Numbered from the stretch's first letter, positions 34,335 through 43,957 are shown. The stretch is DNA of 64,000 nucleotides from Acidobacteriota bacterium (GCA_039030395.1 JBCCEF010000005.1:124001-188000), one strand, 5' to 3'. A program made the numbers and translations. The notes: generated by a model not told the origin, from the letters alone.

Positions 34335-36398
34335 CTAGGGTTCGAGGAGTGGGGCCAGGGCCGAGTCGCCGAGGGCCACCGCCCGCGCTCGCGGGTCCCG
34401 TGCGATGGCCTCTTGCAGGCGATTGCGCGCCGCCGCCGGTTCTCCTCGGTCGAGCAGGATGCGCGCCAGCTCCAGGCGGGCCGGTACGAAGTCCGCTTCG
34501 TCCGGCGTCGCCCGGGTGAGCCAGACTTCCGCCTCGGCGGAGCGTTCCAGGTCGTGGAGCAGCAAGCCGAGGGAGGCGGCGTGGGCGAAGGCCTCGGCGG
34601 ACAGCTCTGCGGCGCGGGAGAGGGCCGCTGCCGCCGCTGCCTTCTCGCCTACCCCGAAGAGAGCGAAACCCAGCCGCAGGTGGGGCTCCGCCTCGTCCGG
34701 CGCCAGCTCTGCCGCCCGCGAGAGGGCGCCGACGGCGCGCTGCCGCTGGCCGGCTACCCCGAGGGTCGACCCGAGAGCCAGCCAGCCGTCCGCCCGCTCC
34801 GGCTGAAGCCGCACCACCTCCAACCACTGCGTGACGGCGTCGCTCATGGCGCCGGAGCGCATCAGGCTGACGGCCAGGGTGCGGCGGCTCTCCGGCTGAT
34901 CGGGATCGAGGGCCACCGCCTTCGCCGCCCGCTCGCGCGCTTCGGCTGCCTGGCCGAGAGCCAGCAACGCTTCCGCCGAGCGCGCCAGGGCGAATCGGTT
35001 CTGCGGATCTTGGGCGAGGGCTCGATCGAAGGCCGCGAGGGCGCCGCGCGCATCGCCCGCGGCCATCGCTCCTTCGGCTTCGCCGAGGAGGTTCCAAAGG
35101 CCTATGCGGTCCTTCGGATCCGGCGCGTCCGGCGGCGGTTCGTCCGGTGAGGCGGCACCGCCGCCGGCATAGCCGAGGGCGCGCAGCCGCGCGACCGCCT
35201 CCGGATCGTCGGTGCCGCCGGCCTGCCGGGCGGGCTGGGACTCGACGGTGCGCAGGTGCTTCTGAAGGGACCGCGCCCGCCGACGCTCGCGGTCCACGAG
35301 GTTGTCGGCTTCCGTCGGGTCGGCGGCGAGATTGTACAGCTCCGGCTTGGGAGCGGCGATCAGTTTCCAGTCTCCTTCGACGACCGCCCGCAGCGGCGCC
35401 CAGCCGTAGGAGATCCACGGCCTGCGGGTTTCCAGGTACGCCGGCGGCGGATTGAAATCTCTGCCGCGCAATGCTGCCGCGAGGCTCATGCCGTCGAGGC
35501 CCTTCGGCAGCGGCAGGTCGAGCAGCTCCAGCAGGGTCGGGAAGACATCGATCAGACGCGGCCGGAGGGTACCGGGAAGCAGGCGCGGCGGCAACTTCGA
35601 CGGCCAGGCAAACACCAGCGGCACCTCCATGGTGCTCTGGTAGATGAAGAAGCCGTGGGTCTCCTCGCCGTGCTCGCCGAGACTCTCGCCGTGGTCGGCG
35701 GTGAGGACCACCAGGGTGCCCGCGCCGCCGGCCGTTGCCAGGAGCTTTCCGAGCTCTCGATCGACGCTCAGGACCTCGCCGTCGTAGGCGCCGCGCGGGC
35801 CGTCTCGCCGCAACTCCGCCGGCGGCTCGTAGGGATCGTGCGGATCGTAGAAATGGACCCAGGCGAACCAGGGCTCCGGTGCCCCTTCGAGCCAGGTGAT
35901 GGCCGCTTCGGCGGTGGCCTTGGCGGATCGCTCCGAAGAGCCCGGCGGGAAGTCATCGTCGTAGTGGGCGAATCCTTGGGCCAGGCCGAAGGCCGAATCG
36001 AGGGGAAAACCGCTGACGAAGGCCGCCGTTCCGTAGCCGGCGTCGGAGAGGGCCGCGGCCAGACTGTCGAGGCCGCCGGGCACGGTCTGGCCGTTGTCCC
36101 GCACGCCGTGACGGCGGGGCAGCAGGCCGGTCAGCAGGGAGGTGTGCGCCGGCAGAGTGAGCGGCGCCGGAGACAGCGCCCGAGCGGTGCGTACTCCGGA
36201 GCGGGCGAGGGCGTCGAAGGCCGGGGTGGGATGGCCGCCAGAGATCCAGCCGAGGGCATCCGGCCGCAAAGTGTCGACGGTGACCAGGAGGACGTTGGGG
36301 GGGAGGAGGTTCGGGGGGAGGACCTGCGGTGACGATTTCGGGGCAACCGCCGCGGGCTGCTGTGAGAAGAGGGACGCGCAGACGAAAACGGCCTGCAC
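34335..36398 (-). CDS. Sulfatase-fold (Thr-type) hydrolase with C-terminal TPR repeats
   Basis: The product has a sulfatase/alkaline-phosphatase-fold domain (about 15-400) and then about ten TPR-like helical repeats (RGALAAFDRALAQDPQNRFALARSAEALL and similar) to the end. Metal-site motifs are LLVTVDTLRPDAL, FYDPHDPYEPP and VVLTADHGESLGEHGEETHG. At the nucleophile position the chain reads LTLPAHTSLLTG, so Thr replaces the formylglycine Cys/Ser. The start is uncertain: GTG at 36398 comes after the terminator of the upstream gene and gives a short hydrophobic leader, but no clear ribosome-binding site precedes it; the frame is open to 36506. Probably exported. Confidence 0.8.
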   Translation of the reverse strand: MQAVFVCASLFSQQPAAVAPKSSPQVLPPNLLPPNVLLVTVDTLRPDALGWISGGHPTPAFDALARSGVRTARALSPAPLTLPAHTSLLTGLLPRRHGVRDNGQTVPGGLDSLAAALSDAGYGTAAFVSGFPLDSAFGLAQGFAHYDDDFPPGSSERSAKATAEAAITWLEGAPEPWFAWVHFYDPHDPYEPPAELRRDGPRGAYDGEVLSVDRELGKLLATAGGAGTLVVLTADHGESLGEHGEETHGFFIYQSTMEVPLVFAWPSKLPPRLLPGTLRPRLIDVFPTLLELLDLPLPKGLDGMSLAAALRGRDFNPPPAYLETRRPWISYGWAPLRAVVEGDWKLIAAPKPELYNLAADPTEADNLVDRERRRARSLQKHLRTVESQPARQAGGTDDPEAVARLRALGYAGGGAASPDEPPPDAPDPKDRIGLWNLLGEAEGAMAAGDARGALAAFDRALAQDPQNRFALARSAEALLALGQAAEARERAAKAVALDPDQPESRRTLAVSLMRSGAMSDAVTQWLEVVRLQPERADGWLALGSTLGVAGQRQRAVGALSRAAELAPDEAEPHLRLGFALFGVGEKAAAAAALSRAAELSAEAFAHAASLGLLLHDLERSAEAEVWLTRATPDEADFVPARLELARILLDRGEPAAARNRLQEAIARDPRARAVALGDSALAPLLEP

Positions 36399-36417
36399 CC
36401 AGAAGGCGCAGGCCGTT
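36387..36417 (-). terminator. Intrinsic terminator of the large metalloprotease gene
   Basis: Read on the minus strand: a 10-bp perfect stem (AACGGCCTGC / GCAGGCCGTT, 11-nt loop) followed by TTCGTC. A second GC-rich hairpin lies just before it at 36442-36469 (CGGGCCGGG / CCCGGCCCG). Both lie after the stop of the large metalloprotease gene at 36485 and within the first codons of the next frame. Confidence 0.7.
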
Positions 36418-36484
36418 CGAAGACATCGCGGGCCGCGATACCGGGCCGGGAGGATTCGCCCCCGGCCCGCGGCCTGCGACGGCG

Positions 36485-39400
36485 CTACTCGACGGACGAG
36501 GACCACAGGGCTACATTGCCCGACTCGAAGCCGTCCGCGAAGATCAGGTTGCTGACCCCGCAGACATCGCTCTGGCCATCGGCCACCTGCAGCGACGCGT
36601 TGGTCACCAACACCTCATCGAAGGAGAATCCGGCCAGTGCCAGGCCGCCATCGGTGCCGTAGGTCACCTCGAGCTGCACCGGCTGCCCGGCGAAGGTCGA
36701 GGACTGGAGATCCCCGGCATTCCAGGAGCTGGAGGCCCAGCTCGCGTTGGTGCCGGCCCAGCCACCGCCTGGATTACAACCGCTGTAGTTGTTGTCGTTG
36801 GTGGTGTTGTAGGGCCGGCCGGAACTCGGCGTGATGGCGGTGCGATTGTCGGCACCGTCAACGATGGCGACGTTGGCCCGGTCATACCAGGAACCACCGG
36901 AGACATTCTCGATGGTGAAGTTGGTCCACAGCGAGAGCGTCGAACCATTGCTCAGGCTCAACAGCGGGGACCGAATGCGATCACAGGCGTTGTCGATGTT
37001 GCCCGACGAAGCCTGCGCGAAGGACGTACCGTCGCCGCCGCCGAGAGCGCTCGACCGAGCGAAGACGCCTCCGTTGACGTTCCAGTCGTCGTTGTCGGTT
37101 TCGAAGTCGAAGGTCTGCGTACCCGAAGCCGAGAAGTCCGACTCGGTGAACGGAATGCTCACCGTCTGGGTACGGGTGGCCGGCGACAGTTCGTCGCTGG
37201 TGACCTCGATTTCGAACTCCACGGTGTCGTTGGGGGACAGCCCCGTCGCAACGAACTGGAAGGACCCCGTGGCGCTGTCGCAGGCACCGAGGCTCGCGGC
37301 CGCCGTGCCCGGGAAGGAGATCGAAGGATCGATCGCCGGATGGCTGGTCGAGGTGACCGATTCGATGCGGACGTTGGTCAGCGACCCGGTTCCGATGTTC
37401 TGAATATCGAAGGTCACCCGACCGTCTTCGCAGTTGTCGAGGAAAATGTCGCCGTCGCCGGACTGCACCTGGGCGTTGGTGGTCGCTCCCGGCACCGCCA
37501 TGTTGGCTCCGGCCGTCGGAATCGCCGACGTGCAGGCGCTCAAGGGGCTGATGCAGGTCTCGCCGGCGCCCTTTGCCGCCACCGTGTAGAAGTACTCCAC
37601 GCCGTTACCGAGGTTGGTGTCGACGAACGAGAGGTCGGAGGTCTCACCGACGATGGTCTTGCCGAAGGCGCAACCGAAAACGCCCTCGGTGCGGTAGATC
37701 CGGTAGCTGGTGGCGCCGGCGATGGCGGCCCAGGACAGCGCGACGGCGCGGTCCGACGGGTTGGCGACCACCGTCGGAGCGACGGTAGGAGCCCCGGCGC
37801 AGCCGGCATCCTGGACCGTCGGGGTGGGACAGGCAATGCCGTGCCGGTCGTAGGCGTCGAAGATCGCCTGCATATGCGGGGTGCCGTCCGTCAGGTCGCC
37901 GTTGTCGTCGTCGATGGCGAGGTAGTTGAGGTAGCCGCCGTCGGCGTTGCAGCCGTCACCGGTGCTGGTGCCGTCGACGCAGCTAAACCACGAGCCGACC
38001 GGCGAGGCGCCCATGAACGTTAGGCTGGTGGCGATCTCGCGGGCGGTGTCCAGGGACATGCCGTAGAGCGTCTGGAGATCACGGTTCCACAAATCCCACA
38101 CGGCCTCGCCGTAGACGGCGCCCTCGCAGTGGGTCGAGCCGCCGCAGGGGGTGCCGCCGCCGCTGCCGCAAGCGGGATCGATGAAGGCGATGTCGTGGGG
38201 ATTGCCGGACGTGCGGTTCGCCCAATCGATGTCGCGCACGCCGTCGCACTGGGTGCAGGGATCGCCGTAGCCGTTGCAGTTGTTGCCCAGCCGGAAGTTC
38301 CGGCCGATGCAGGAGGTGTTCAGGCGCAGCGAGGCGTAAATGTCGGCGATGCCCTCGCCCGGCGAGGAGATGCCGGCGTTGACGTCCGTCGCGTCCCGGC
38401 CGTGGCCCCACTCGTGGTCGAACACGCCGGCCAGCTCGCCGGTGTTGGAGCAGCCGCCGCCGGAGGTGAAGAAGCGTAGCTGGCTGGCGCCGCCGGTGGC
38501 GTTGCAGTTCGAGTTGATATTCATGGTCGACAGCAGCGGGCTGTTCAGCCACGGGTCGTTCGGCGTGAAGCCGCGACTCATCTCGGCGATGCGGTTGAGC
38601 TCGTAGAAGCCCGAACGGCTGGAGTGGGTGTTGCCGGGAGAGGAGCCCGGAGGCACGGTGCAGTCGATGCCGCCGCTGGTACCGAAGTCCAGCACATCGC
38701 CGCTGGTGGACTCGTTGATCGGGCCGCAAGTGTCGTTCATGGTGATGAACGCACCGGACAGGGTCGAGCTGATGTCGCCGTCCAGGCATACCGCTACGTT
38801 GCCGCCGGTGTCCGAGAAGTACGTCGTGCCGTTGTTGGTGACGTCGGCGAAGGGGAAGCGGTAGGTGACGTTCACGCCATCCGGTGCCACGCCGTCGTTC
38901 GACACCGGGTAGACGCCGCCCTGGATGGTGCGGGTGCTGGCGTAGGCGGCCATGTCCTCGAAGGCCAGCAGCTCACCGCTGTGGGCGTCGACCAGACCTT
39001 CCCACTCTGCCAGGTCATTGCTGAATTTCGTGGCGATCGCCCAGGCCAAGCGATAGCTGTATCCCTGACCGACGGCGATGCGCGCCAGGTCCGTGCCCCT
39101 GGACATCGGAATCAGCTCGAGCCGGGGCTTGCGCCAGGTGGAGTCGGCCACGTAGGGCGACAGGTGCCGGGCGACGACCTCCTGCGCATCGTCGGCGTCG
39201 AGGGTGGGAATCGACGAGACATTGACGTCGCCCCACTTCTGGGCGCCGAACAGTACGAGGTTGCCGTGGCTGATCACCGCCACCAGGTTGCTGCCGCGCA
39301 CCGGCACGCCGTGCACCTCGCGTTGGGCGACGATCTGGACCTTCTTGCCGTCGCGGTAGACCGCCACTCGACCCGGGCTTGCGACCTCGCTGATGTCGAT

Positions 39401-39817
39401 GTTGAGGGCCGACTGACGGGCGCTCAGGTAGTTGGCAAAGGCGTCCCAGGCGGCCTGCTGGTGGGCGGCGTGGGACCCGGGGCTGTCTCCGCGCAGATTC
39501 TGCCAGGTCAGGGAATTGGCGGAGCCGGGGAGAATCGGATCGGAGGGCAGCAGGGTGCCCCAGCGGCCGCTGCGCAGGTCCATGCGGGCCTTCGAGGCCG
39601 GCAGGCCGAGGGCCGCAAGGCTCTGCTGGGCGTTGCCCGCTGCGGCGGCCGGTAGATCCGCGGCCGGCTGCAAGATGTTGCCGATGTAGAGGTCGGCATG
39701 GCGATACTCCTTCTCGCGAACCGGCGATTCGTCCGGTTGCCGGAAGGCGAGCAGAGGAGCGGCGACGAGAACCGTCAGTGCGACGATTCCAGCAACGGGC
39801 CTGCTGATACGTACCAT
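36485..39817 (-). CDS. Large secreted metalloprotease with FnIII domain and C-terminal tag
   Basis: The 1110-residue protein has a signal peptide (VAGIVALTVLVAAPLLAF), an FTP/PepSY-like propeptide (about 100-290; GKKVQIVAQREVHGVPVRGSNLVAVI), and a catalytic domain resembling the M36/fungalysin family with the zinc motif FDHEWGHGRD near 469 and a Glu in GEGIADIYAS further on. A fibronectin-III-like module (TVVANPSDRAVALSWAAIAGATSYRIYRTEG) begins near 685, then a beta-sandwich region, a MAM/immune-inhibitor-like module (FDFETDNDDWNVNGG) near 930, and the tail IFADGFESGNVALWSSSVE. The ATG at 39817 starts the signal peptide; an AAGGAG lies 11 bases upstream. Its promoter shares the divergent 305-bp gap with the next gene. 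Confidence 0.9.
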   Translation of the reverse strand: MVRISRPVAGIVALTVLVAAPLLAFRQPDESPVREKEYRHADLYIGNILQPAADLPAAAAGNAQQSLAALGLPASKARMDLRSGRWGTLLPSDPILPGSANSLTWQNLRGDSPGSHAAHQQAAWDAFANYLSARQSALNIDISEVASPGRVAVYRDGKKVQIVAQREVHGVPVRGSNLVAVISHGNLVLFGAQKWGDVNVSSIPTLDADDAQEVVARHLSPYVADSTWRKPRLELIPMSRGTDLARIAVGQGYSYRLAWAIATKFSNDLAEWEGLVDAHSGELLAFEDMAAYASTRTIQGGVYPVSNDGVAPDGVNVTYRFPFADVTNNGTTYFSDTGGNVAVCLDGDISSTLSGAFITMNDTCGPINESTSGDVLDFGTSGGIDCTVPPGSSPGNTHSSRSGFYELNRIAEMSRGFTPNDPWLNSPLLSTMNINSNCNATGGASQLRFFTSGGGCSNTGELAGVFDHEWGHGRDATDVNAGISSPGEGIADIYASLRLNTSCIGRNFRLGNNCNGYGDPCTQCDGVRDIDWANRTSGNPHDIAFIDPACGSGGGTPCGGSTHCEGAVYGEAVWDLWNRDLQTLYGMSLDTAREIATSLTFMGASPVGSWFSCVDGTSTGDGCNADGGYLNYLAIDDDNGDLTDGTPHMQAIFDAYDRHGIACPTPTVQDAGCAGAPTVAPTVVANPSDRAVALSWAAIAGATSYRIYRTEGVFGCAFGKTIVGETSDLSFVDTNLGNGVEYFYTVAAKGAGETCISPLSACTSAIPTAGANMAVPGATTNAQVQSGDGDIFLDNCEDGRVTFDIQNIGTGSLTNVRIESVTSTSHPAIDPSISFPGTAAASLGACDSATGSFQFVATGLSPNDTVEFEIEVTSDELSPATRTQTVSIPFTESDFSASGTQTFDFETDNDDWNVNGGVFARSSALGGGDGTSFAQASSGNIDNACDRIRSPLLSLSNGSTLSLWTNFTIENVSGGSWYDRANVAIVDGADNRTAITPSSGRPYNTTNDNNYSGCNPGGGWAGTNASWASSSWNAGDLQSSTFAGQPVQLEVTYGTDGGLALAGFSFDEVLVTNASLQVADGQSDVCGVSNLIFADGFESGNVALWSSSVE

Positions 39818-40122
39818 GATCGTGAATTCTCCTTGGGAAATGAATCCGCGGCAGTCCAAATAGTTCCAGCCCGACGGTCGACGCCGAGCGCGGTAGTTTC
39901 GTTGTCCGTTTCCTTAGATTCGTAGGCTTTCCGCGGGCGGACGCAAGGACGCTGCGCGGATCCAACGGCTCAGGATCTGGTTGACGAGAGTCAAAACTGC
40001 AATCCTTTTGACGATAACATAATGCCCAGTTGAACCGACCACGCCGCTTTCCGCTCACGCGGTATCCTCCCGATCTCTCGCGGCACTCCGCAAAACGTCT
40101 CCGAATCCCTCGAAAACCGCCG
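39818..40122. other. Divergent intergenic region between protease and sulfatase-fold genes
   Basis: The 305 bases hold no gene that I can support. They should contain promoters for both flanking genes. The AT-rich part at 39980-40025 carries TTGAC twice and the inverted repeat described separately; I see no convincing -10/-35 pairs. Confidence 0.4.
39990..40012. promoter_or_regulatory. Perfect 7-bp inverted repeat, possible operator
   Basis: GTCAAAA and TTTTGAC are separated by 9 bases within the AT-rich part of the divergent spacer, just upstream of TAACATAAT. The spacing puts the two half-sites about one and a half helix turns apart. A regulator-binding site is a guess from form and position. 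Confidence 0.35.
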
Positions 40123-42201
40123 ATGACCCGACTGAATCGCGATCCCTTGACGTTTCTTGGACGGGCACCGTTTCTTGGCTGGGCGGGCCGCACCGATCGT
40201 CGGCGGGTGCCGGTGGCGGTCTTCATCGCCTCGGTCCTGGTGGCGGGGGTTTTGGCCTTCGGCGCCCCGACAGTAGAGCCGGCCGCGCGGCCGAATCTGG
40301 TGCTCGTCACCCTCGACACCACCCGCGCCGATGCCCTGGGGGCCTACGGCGGCTCCGCGAAAACGCCGGTGCTCGATGGTTTGGTGCGGAGGGGACTGCG
40401 CTTCGAGCGGGCGATCACCGCTTCGCCGCTGACCTTGCCGGCTCACGCCTCCCTCCTCACCGGCCTCGATCCACCGGCCCACGGAGTGCGGGACAACGGC
40501 CTCGCCGCCCTGCCGTCGGACCTGCCGACCCTCGCCACGCGCTTCGCCGACGGCGGCTGGGAGACAGCGGCGGTGGTGGCTTCGCGGGTGCTCGATCGCC
40601 GTTTCGGCCTGGCGCGCGGATTCAGCCTCTACGACGACTCGATGGCCGCCGAGCGAGTGGGCGAGTACGGCTACGCCGAGCGCGAGGCGGATCGAGTCAC
40701 GGACGTGGCCCTCGCCTGGCTGGCGAACGGACGCGATTCCCAGGCCCCCTTCTTCCTGTGGGTGCACTACTACGACCCCCACTCCCCCTACCTGCCGGCG
40801 CCCTCTCCGCGGCAGGGCTATGACGCCGAGCTGGAGCGGGTGGACGGCCAACTCGGCCGCCTGCTCGCTGCCTTGCCGCCGGCAACGCTGGTCGCGGTGG
40901 TGGGGGACCACGGGGAGTCGCTGGGGGAGCACGGCGAGGATCGGCACGGCATCTTTCTGTACCGAGCCGTTCTGGAAGTGCCGCTGATCCTCTCCGGCCC
41001 CGGGGTGCCCGCCGGGGCGGTGGTGAAGGAGACCGTCGCCAGCCGCCGTCTGGCGCCGACCTTGGCGTCGCTGGCGGGCCTGCAGGCTTTGCCGGGCGAG
41101 GTGTTGCCGGGACTTACCAAGGGCGATGGCGACGCTGGGGAGAACACGATCTACAGCGAAGCGACCCTTCCCGCCAGGGCCTACGGTTGGAGCCCCTTGA
41201 AGGCGGTAACCCGCGGCGATTGGCGCTTGATCGCCGCGCCGCGCCCGGAGCTCTACAACGTCATCCAGGATCCCGCCGAGAGCGACAACCGCGTGGTCGC
41301 GGAGCGCCGCCAGGCGCGGCGCCTGCGGGACGATCTGCGAACCCTCGAAGAGGAGATGGCGAGCCGGTCGGCGCCGGAGATCGAGGGCGATGCGGCCCTC
41401 ACCGAGGCGGTGCGCTCGCTGGGGTATACGGCGGGTGCGTCGAGCGAAGCGATGACCGGGCCGGTGCGGATCGAAGGGCGGGATCCGAAGGACGGGATCG
41501 CCCTCCTCGCCCGGCTCGCTGAGGCCAAGGACCGGATCGCCGCCGGCCGTGCCGGCGAGGCGGTCCCGTTGCTCGAGGCCCTGGTCCAAGAGGATTCACG
41601 CAATGTCCCCTTCTGGAGCCAGCTCGGCAACGCGCGCCGGGCCACCGGCGACCTCACCGGCGCCGTCGCCGCCTACCGCCAGGCGGTCGCTCTGAATCCG
41701 GCACTGGGTCTGCTGCGCATCCCGCTGGGCGATGCCCTGGCGGACGCCGGCAAGGCGGAGGAGGCGCGCCGCGAGTACCGGGCCGCCATCGAGCGCGATC
41801 GGCGATCCGCCACCGCCTGGCTGCGCCTCGGCGAGATGGCCGCGCGGGCCGGCAAGAGCCGAGAGGAGCGGGCTCTGCTGTCGCAAGCGGCCGAGAACGG
41901 AGCGGACAGCGCGGCGCTCCTCACCCGGCTGGCCCAGCTCGAACTGGCGGCCGGTGACGCTGCATCGGCCGTCCGCCGCCTCGAAAGGGCAACGGAGCTG
42001 TTGCCCTCCTGGTCCACCGGCTGGCTGGTGCTCGGCCAGGCGAGCCTGCGGGCCGGCGATCGCGGTGCGGCGAAGAGTGCTTGGGTGGAGGCCTCGCGGC
42101 TGGCCGGCAACGGGCCAGAAGGAGCCCAGGCGCGCCGCTGGCTCGAGGAGCTGGCGAGCCAAGAACACAAGGCGGCGCCGCCCAAGGGAGGGACACCGTG
42201 A
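40123..42201 (+). CDS. Sulfatase-fold (Thr-type) hydrolase with C-terminal TPR repeats
   Basis: The 692-residue protein parallels the one at 34335. A leader helix (VPVAVFIASVLVAGVLAFGAP) near 30 may be an N-terminal anchor. The sulfatase-fold domain has LVLVTLDTTRADALGAYG, FYDPHSPYLPAP-like metal segment (HYYDPHSPYLPAPS) and AVVGDHGESLGEHGEDRHG; the nucleophile region reads LTLPAHASLLTG, again Thr in place of Cys/Ser. TPR-like repeats fill about 470-685. I chose ATG at 40123; in-frame sequence back to 40030 is possible but not conserved in character. The RlmL-like gene follows with a GTGA overlap. Confidence 0.83.
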   Translation: MTRLNRDPLTFLGRAPFLGWAGRTDRRRVPVAVFIASVLVAGVLAFGAPTVEPAARPNLVLVTLDTTRADALGAYGGSAKTPVLDGLVRRGLRFERAITASPLTLPAHASLLTGLDPPAHGVRDNGLAALPSDLPTLATRFADGGWETAAVVASRVLDRRFGLARGFSLYDDSMAAERVGEYGYAEREADRVTDVALAWLANGRDSQAPFFLWVHYYDPHSPYLPAPSPRQGYDAELERVDGQLGRLLAALPPATLVAVVGDHGESLGEHGEDRHGIFLYRAVLEVPLILSGPGVPAGAVVKETVASRRLAPTLASLAGLQALPGEVLPGLTKGDGDAGENTIYSEATLPARAYGWSPLKAVTRGDWRLIAAPRPELYNVIQDPAESDNRVVAERRQARRLRDDLRTLEEEMASRSAPEIEGDAALTEAVRSLGYTAGASSEAMTGPVRIEGRDPKDGIALLARLAEAKDRIAAGRAGEAVPLLEALVQEDSRNVPFWSQLGNARRATGDLTGAVAAYRQAVALNPALGLLRIPLGDALADAGKAEEARREYRAAIERDRRSATAWLRLGEMAARAGKSREERALLSQAAENGADSAALLTRLAQLELAAGDAASAVRRLERATELLPSWSTGWLVLGQASLRAGDRGAAKSAWVEASRLAGNGPEGAQARRWLEELASQEHKAAPPKGGTP

Positions 42202-43379
42202 GCTTGCGGCTGGTCGCGATCTGCGCCCTGGGCCTCGAAGAATTCCTACAGGAGGAGCTGAAGGCGCTGGGTATTGCGCAGACGAAAGCCGGCCGCGGCG
42301 CGGTTACCTTTCAGGGCCGCTGGCCGGATGTGTGGCGGACCAACTGGCAGCTCCGCACGGCGAATCGGGTGCTGGTGGAATTGGGCCGCTGGGCGGCGCC
42401 GGAGGATGACCATCTCTACACCGGCGCGCGCGCCCTGGTGGAAGACCGCACTCGCCGATGGGACGGTCTCGCCGCCGGCCGCCTCTTCGCACCGGACCGC
42501 ACGATCGCGATCCACGCCACCTCCACCGCCTCCGTCGTGCGGGACACCCGCTGGGTGGCTTTGAAAACCAAGGACGGGCTGGTGGACGGCCAGCGCAAGC
42601 GCTTCGGCCGCCGTGCGTCGATCGACCGCAAGCGCCCGGATCTACCGCTGCGGGTATGGCTGCACAAGGATCGCGCCTCGCTGCTCCTCGACACCTCCGG
42701 CGAGCCCCTCGACCGGCGCGGCTACCGCCGGGCGACGGGGGTGGCTCCTTTACGCGAGACAATGGCCGCAGCCTGCGTGCTGGCCTCCGGCTGGGATGGC
42801 CGGGGGCCGGTGGTGGATCCCATGTGCGGTACCGGCACCCTGCTGGCCGAGGCGGCGTGGTTCGCCCTTCGGCGGCCCGCCGGCTGGGCGCGAGGCGCCG
42901 CCGGCACGGGCTGGGCCTTCGAGCGTTTCCCGGGATTCGACCGCGCGGCCTTCGCGGCGATCCAGCGGGGGACGTCCGAGACCGACCGGCCGGATCTCTC
43001 CCTGTGGGGTATCGACCGGTCCCCGGAAGCGGTGAGCGCCGCCGGCGAGAACCTGGAGCGAGCGGGTCTGGCGGACATCGCAAGGGTCCAGCGCGGCGAC
43101 GCTTTCGAGTTCAAACCGCCGAATTCTCCGGGACTGGTGATTCTCAACCCGCCCTACGGTGAGAGAATCGACGAAGACGCCGCCCAATGGCGGCGCGTTG
43201 GTGATCTACTCAAGCAGTCCTACGCCGGCTGGAAAGCCGTCGTACTGGCCGGTGGCGAGAGCCGCGGCAAGCAGATCGGGTTGCGCCCGCGGCGGCGCAT
43301 CGCCGTGCGCAACGGACCGCTGGATGTTCGAATTTTGCCTTTTGATCTCTATCGGGGCACCCAATCAGGAGTTGCATGA
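42198..43379 (+). CDS. THUMP-domain RNA methyltransferase (RlmL/RlmK type)
   Basis: The 393-residue enzyme has a THUMP domain (about 45-155) and a Rossmann methyltransferase domain with PVVDPMCGTGTLLAEAAW near 207 (SAM site) and the catalytic LVILNPPYGERIDED near 310. This NPPY and layout match RlmL-type 23S rRNA m2G methyltransferases, without the fused RlmK domain of E. coli. It should act on guanine in rRNA. GTG at 42198 overlaps the upstream stop by 4 bases and follows GGGAGGGA, so it is coupled to the sulfatase-fold gene. Confidence 0.9.
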   Translation: MSLRLVAICALGLEEFLQEELKALGIAQTKAGRGAVTFQGRWPDVWRTNWQLRTANRVLVELGRWAAPEDDHLYTGARALVEDRTRRWDGLAAGRLFAPDRTIAIHATSTASVVRDTRWVALKTKDGLVDGQRKRFGRRASIDRKRPDLPLRVWLHKDRASLLLDTSGEPLDRRGYRRATGVAPLRETMAAACVLASGWDGRGPVVDPMCGTGTLLAEAAWFALRRPAGWARGAAGTGWAFERFPGFDRAAFAAIQRGTSETDRPDLSLWGIDRSPEAVSAAGENLERAGLADIARVQRGDAFEFKPPNSPGLVILNPPYGERIDEDAAQWRRVGDLLKQSYAGWKAVVLAGGESRGKQIGLRPRRRIAVRNGPLDVRILPFDLYRGTQSGVA

Positions 43380-43957
43380 TGCAGTCGATGTGGGATGGAT
43401 CGAGAGTTGGGGAGGGGGCGCGGGCCGGACTGGGATGTTTCGGTCTCTTGCCGTTCGGATGGTTGCTGCTAGGGGCCTTGGTGTTGGGGCTGTCGCCCTT
43501 CGCCGAGGCGGACTCGCCGGTTAGCGCGGACGCGATTGTTGGGGTTTGGGCTTCGGCACCGAGTTCCGACGGCATCGCCCACGTCGAGATCTATCGCAAC
43601 GGCGACGGCTTCGACGGACGTATCGTGTGGCTGGAAAAACCGCGCTACCGGGCCGGCGACCGCGGCGGCATGGCCGGCCAGACCAAGATCGATCGTGAAA
43701 ACCCCGATCCGCAGCTGCGCGATCGGCCTCTCCTGGGCCTCAAAATCCTCGATGGCTTTGAGTTCGACGGTGAGGGCACCTGGGGAGGGGCGCAGATCTA
43801 CGATCCGGACTCCGGCAAGACCTACCGTTCCAAGGCCTGGCTCGAAGGTCCCGATCGCCTGGGCCTGCGCGGCTATCTGGGGATCTCCCTCCTCGGCCGC
43901 AACACCGTGTGGACCCGGGTGCAGGATTCCATCCGGTCGACCCAGGCCGGCGGATGA
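43376..43957 (+). CDS. Exported DUF2147 protein
   Basis: The 193-residue protein has an N-terminal signal (GLLPFGWLLLGALVLGLSPFAEA) and a DUF2147 domain with DGIAHVEIYRNGDGFDGRIVWLEKP, then NPDPQLRDRPLLGLKILDGFEFDGEGTWGGAQIYDPDSGKTYRSKAWLEGPDRLGLRGYLGISLLGRNTVWTRV, which covers the family pattern well. Function of the family is unknown; it is a secreted beta-barrel-like fold. The ATG overlaps the methyltransferase stop as ATGA, and its own stop overlaps the next start the same way. Confidence 0.88.
   Translation: MMQSMWDGSRVGEGARAGLGCFGLLPFGWLLLGALVLGLSPFAEADSPVSADAIVGVWASAPSSDGIAHVEIYRNGDGFDGRIVWLEKPRYRAGDRGGMAGQTKIDRENPDPQLRDRPLLGLKILDGFEFDGEGTWGGAQIYDPDSGKTYRSKAWLEGPDRLGLRGYLGISLLGRNTVWTRVQDSIRSTQAGG

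Noticed and set aside
36329-38023. A 564-codon open frame on the plus strand
   Set aside because: Antisense to the large metalloprotease gene; sequence is Gly/Arg/Val biased with no motif.
39991-41589. A 532-codon open frame on the minus strand
   Set aside because: Antisense to the sulfatase-fold/TPR gene, whose metal-site motifs identify the real strand.
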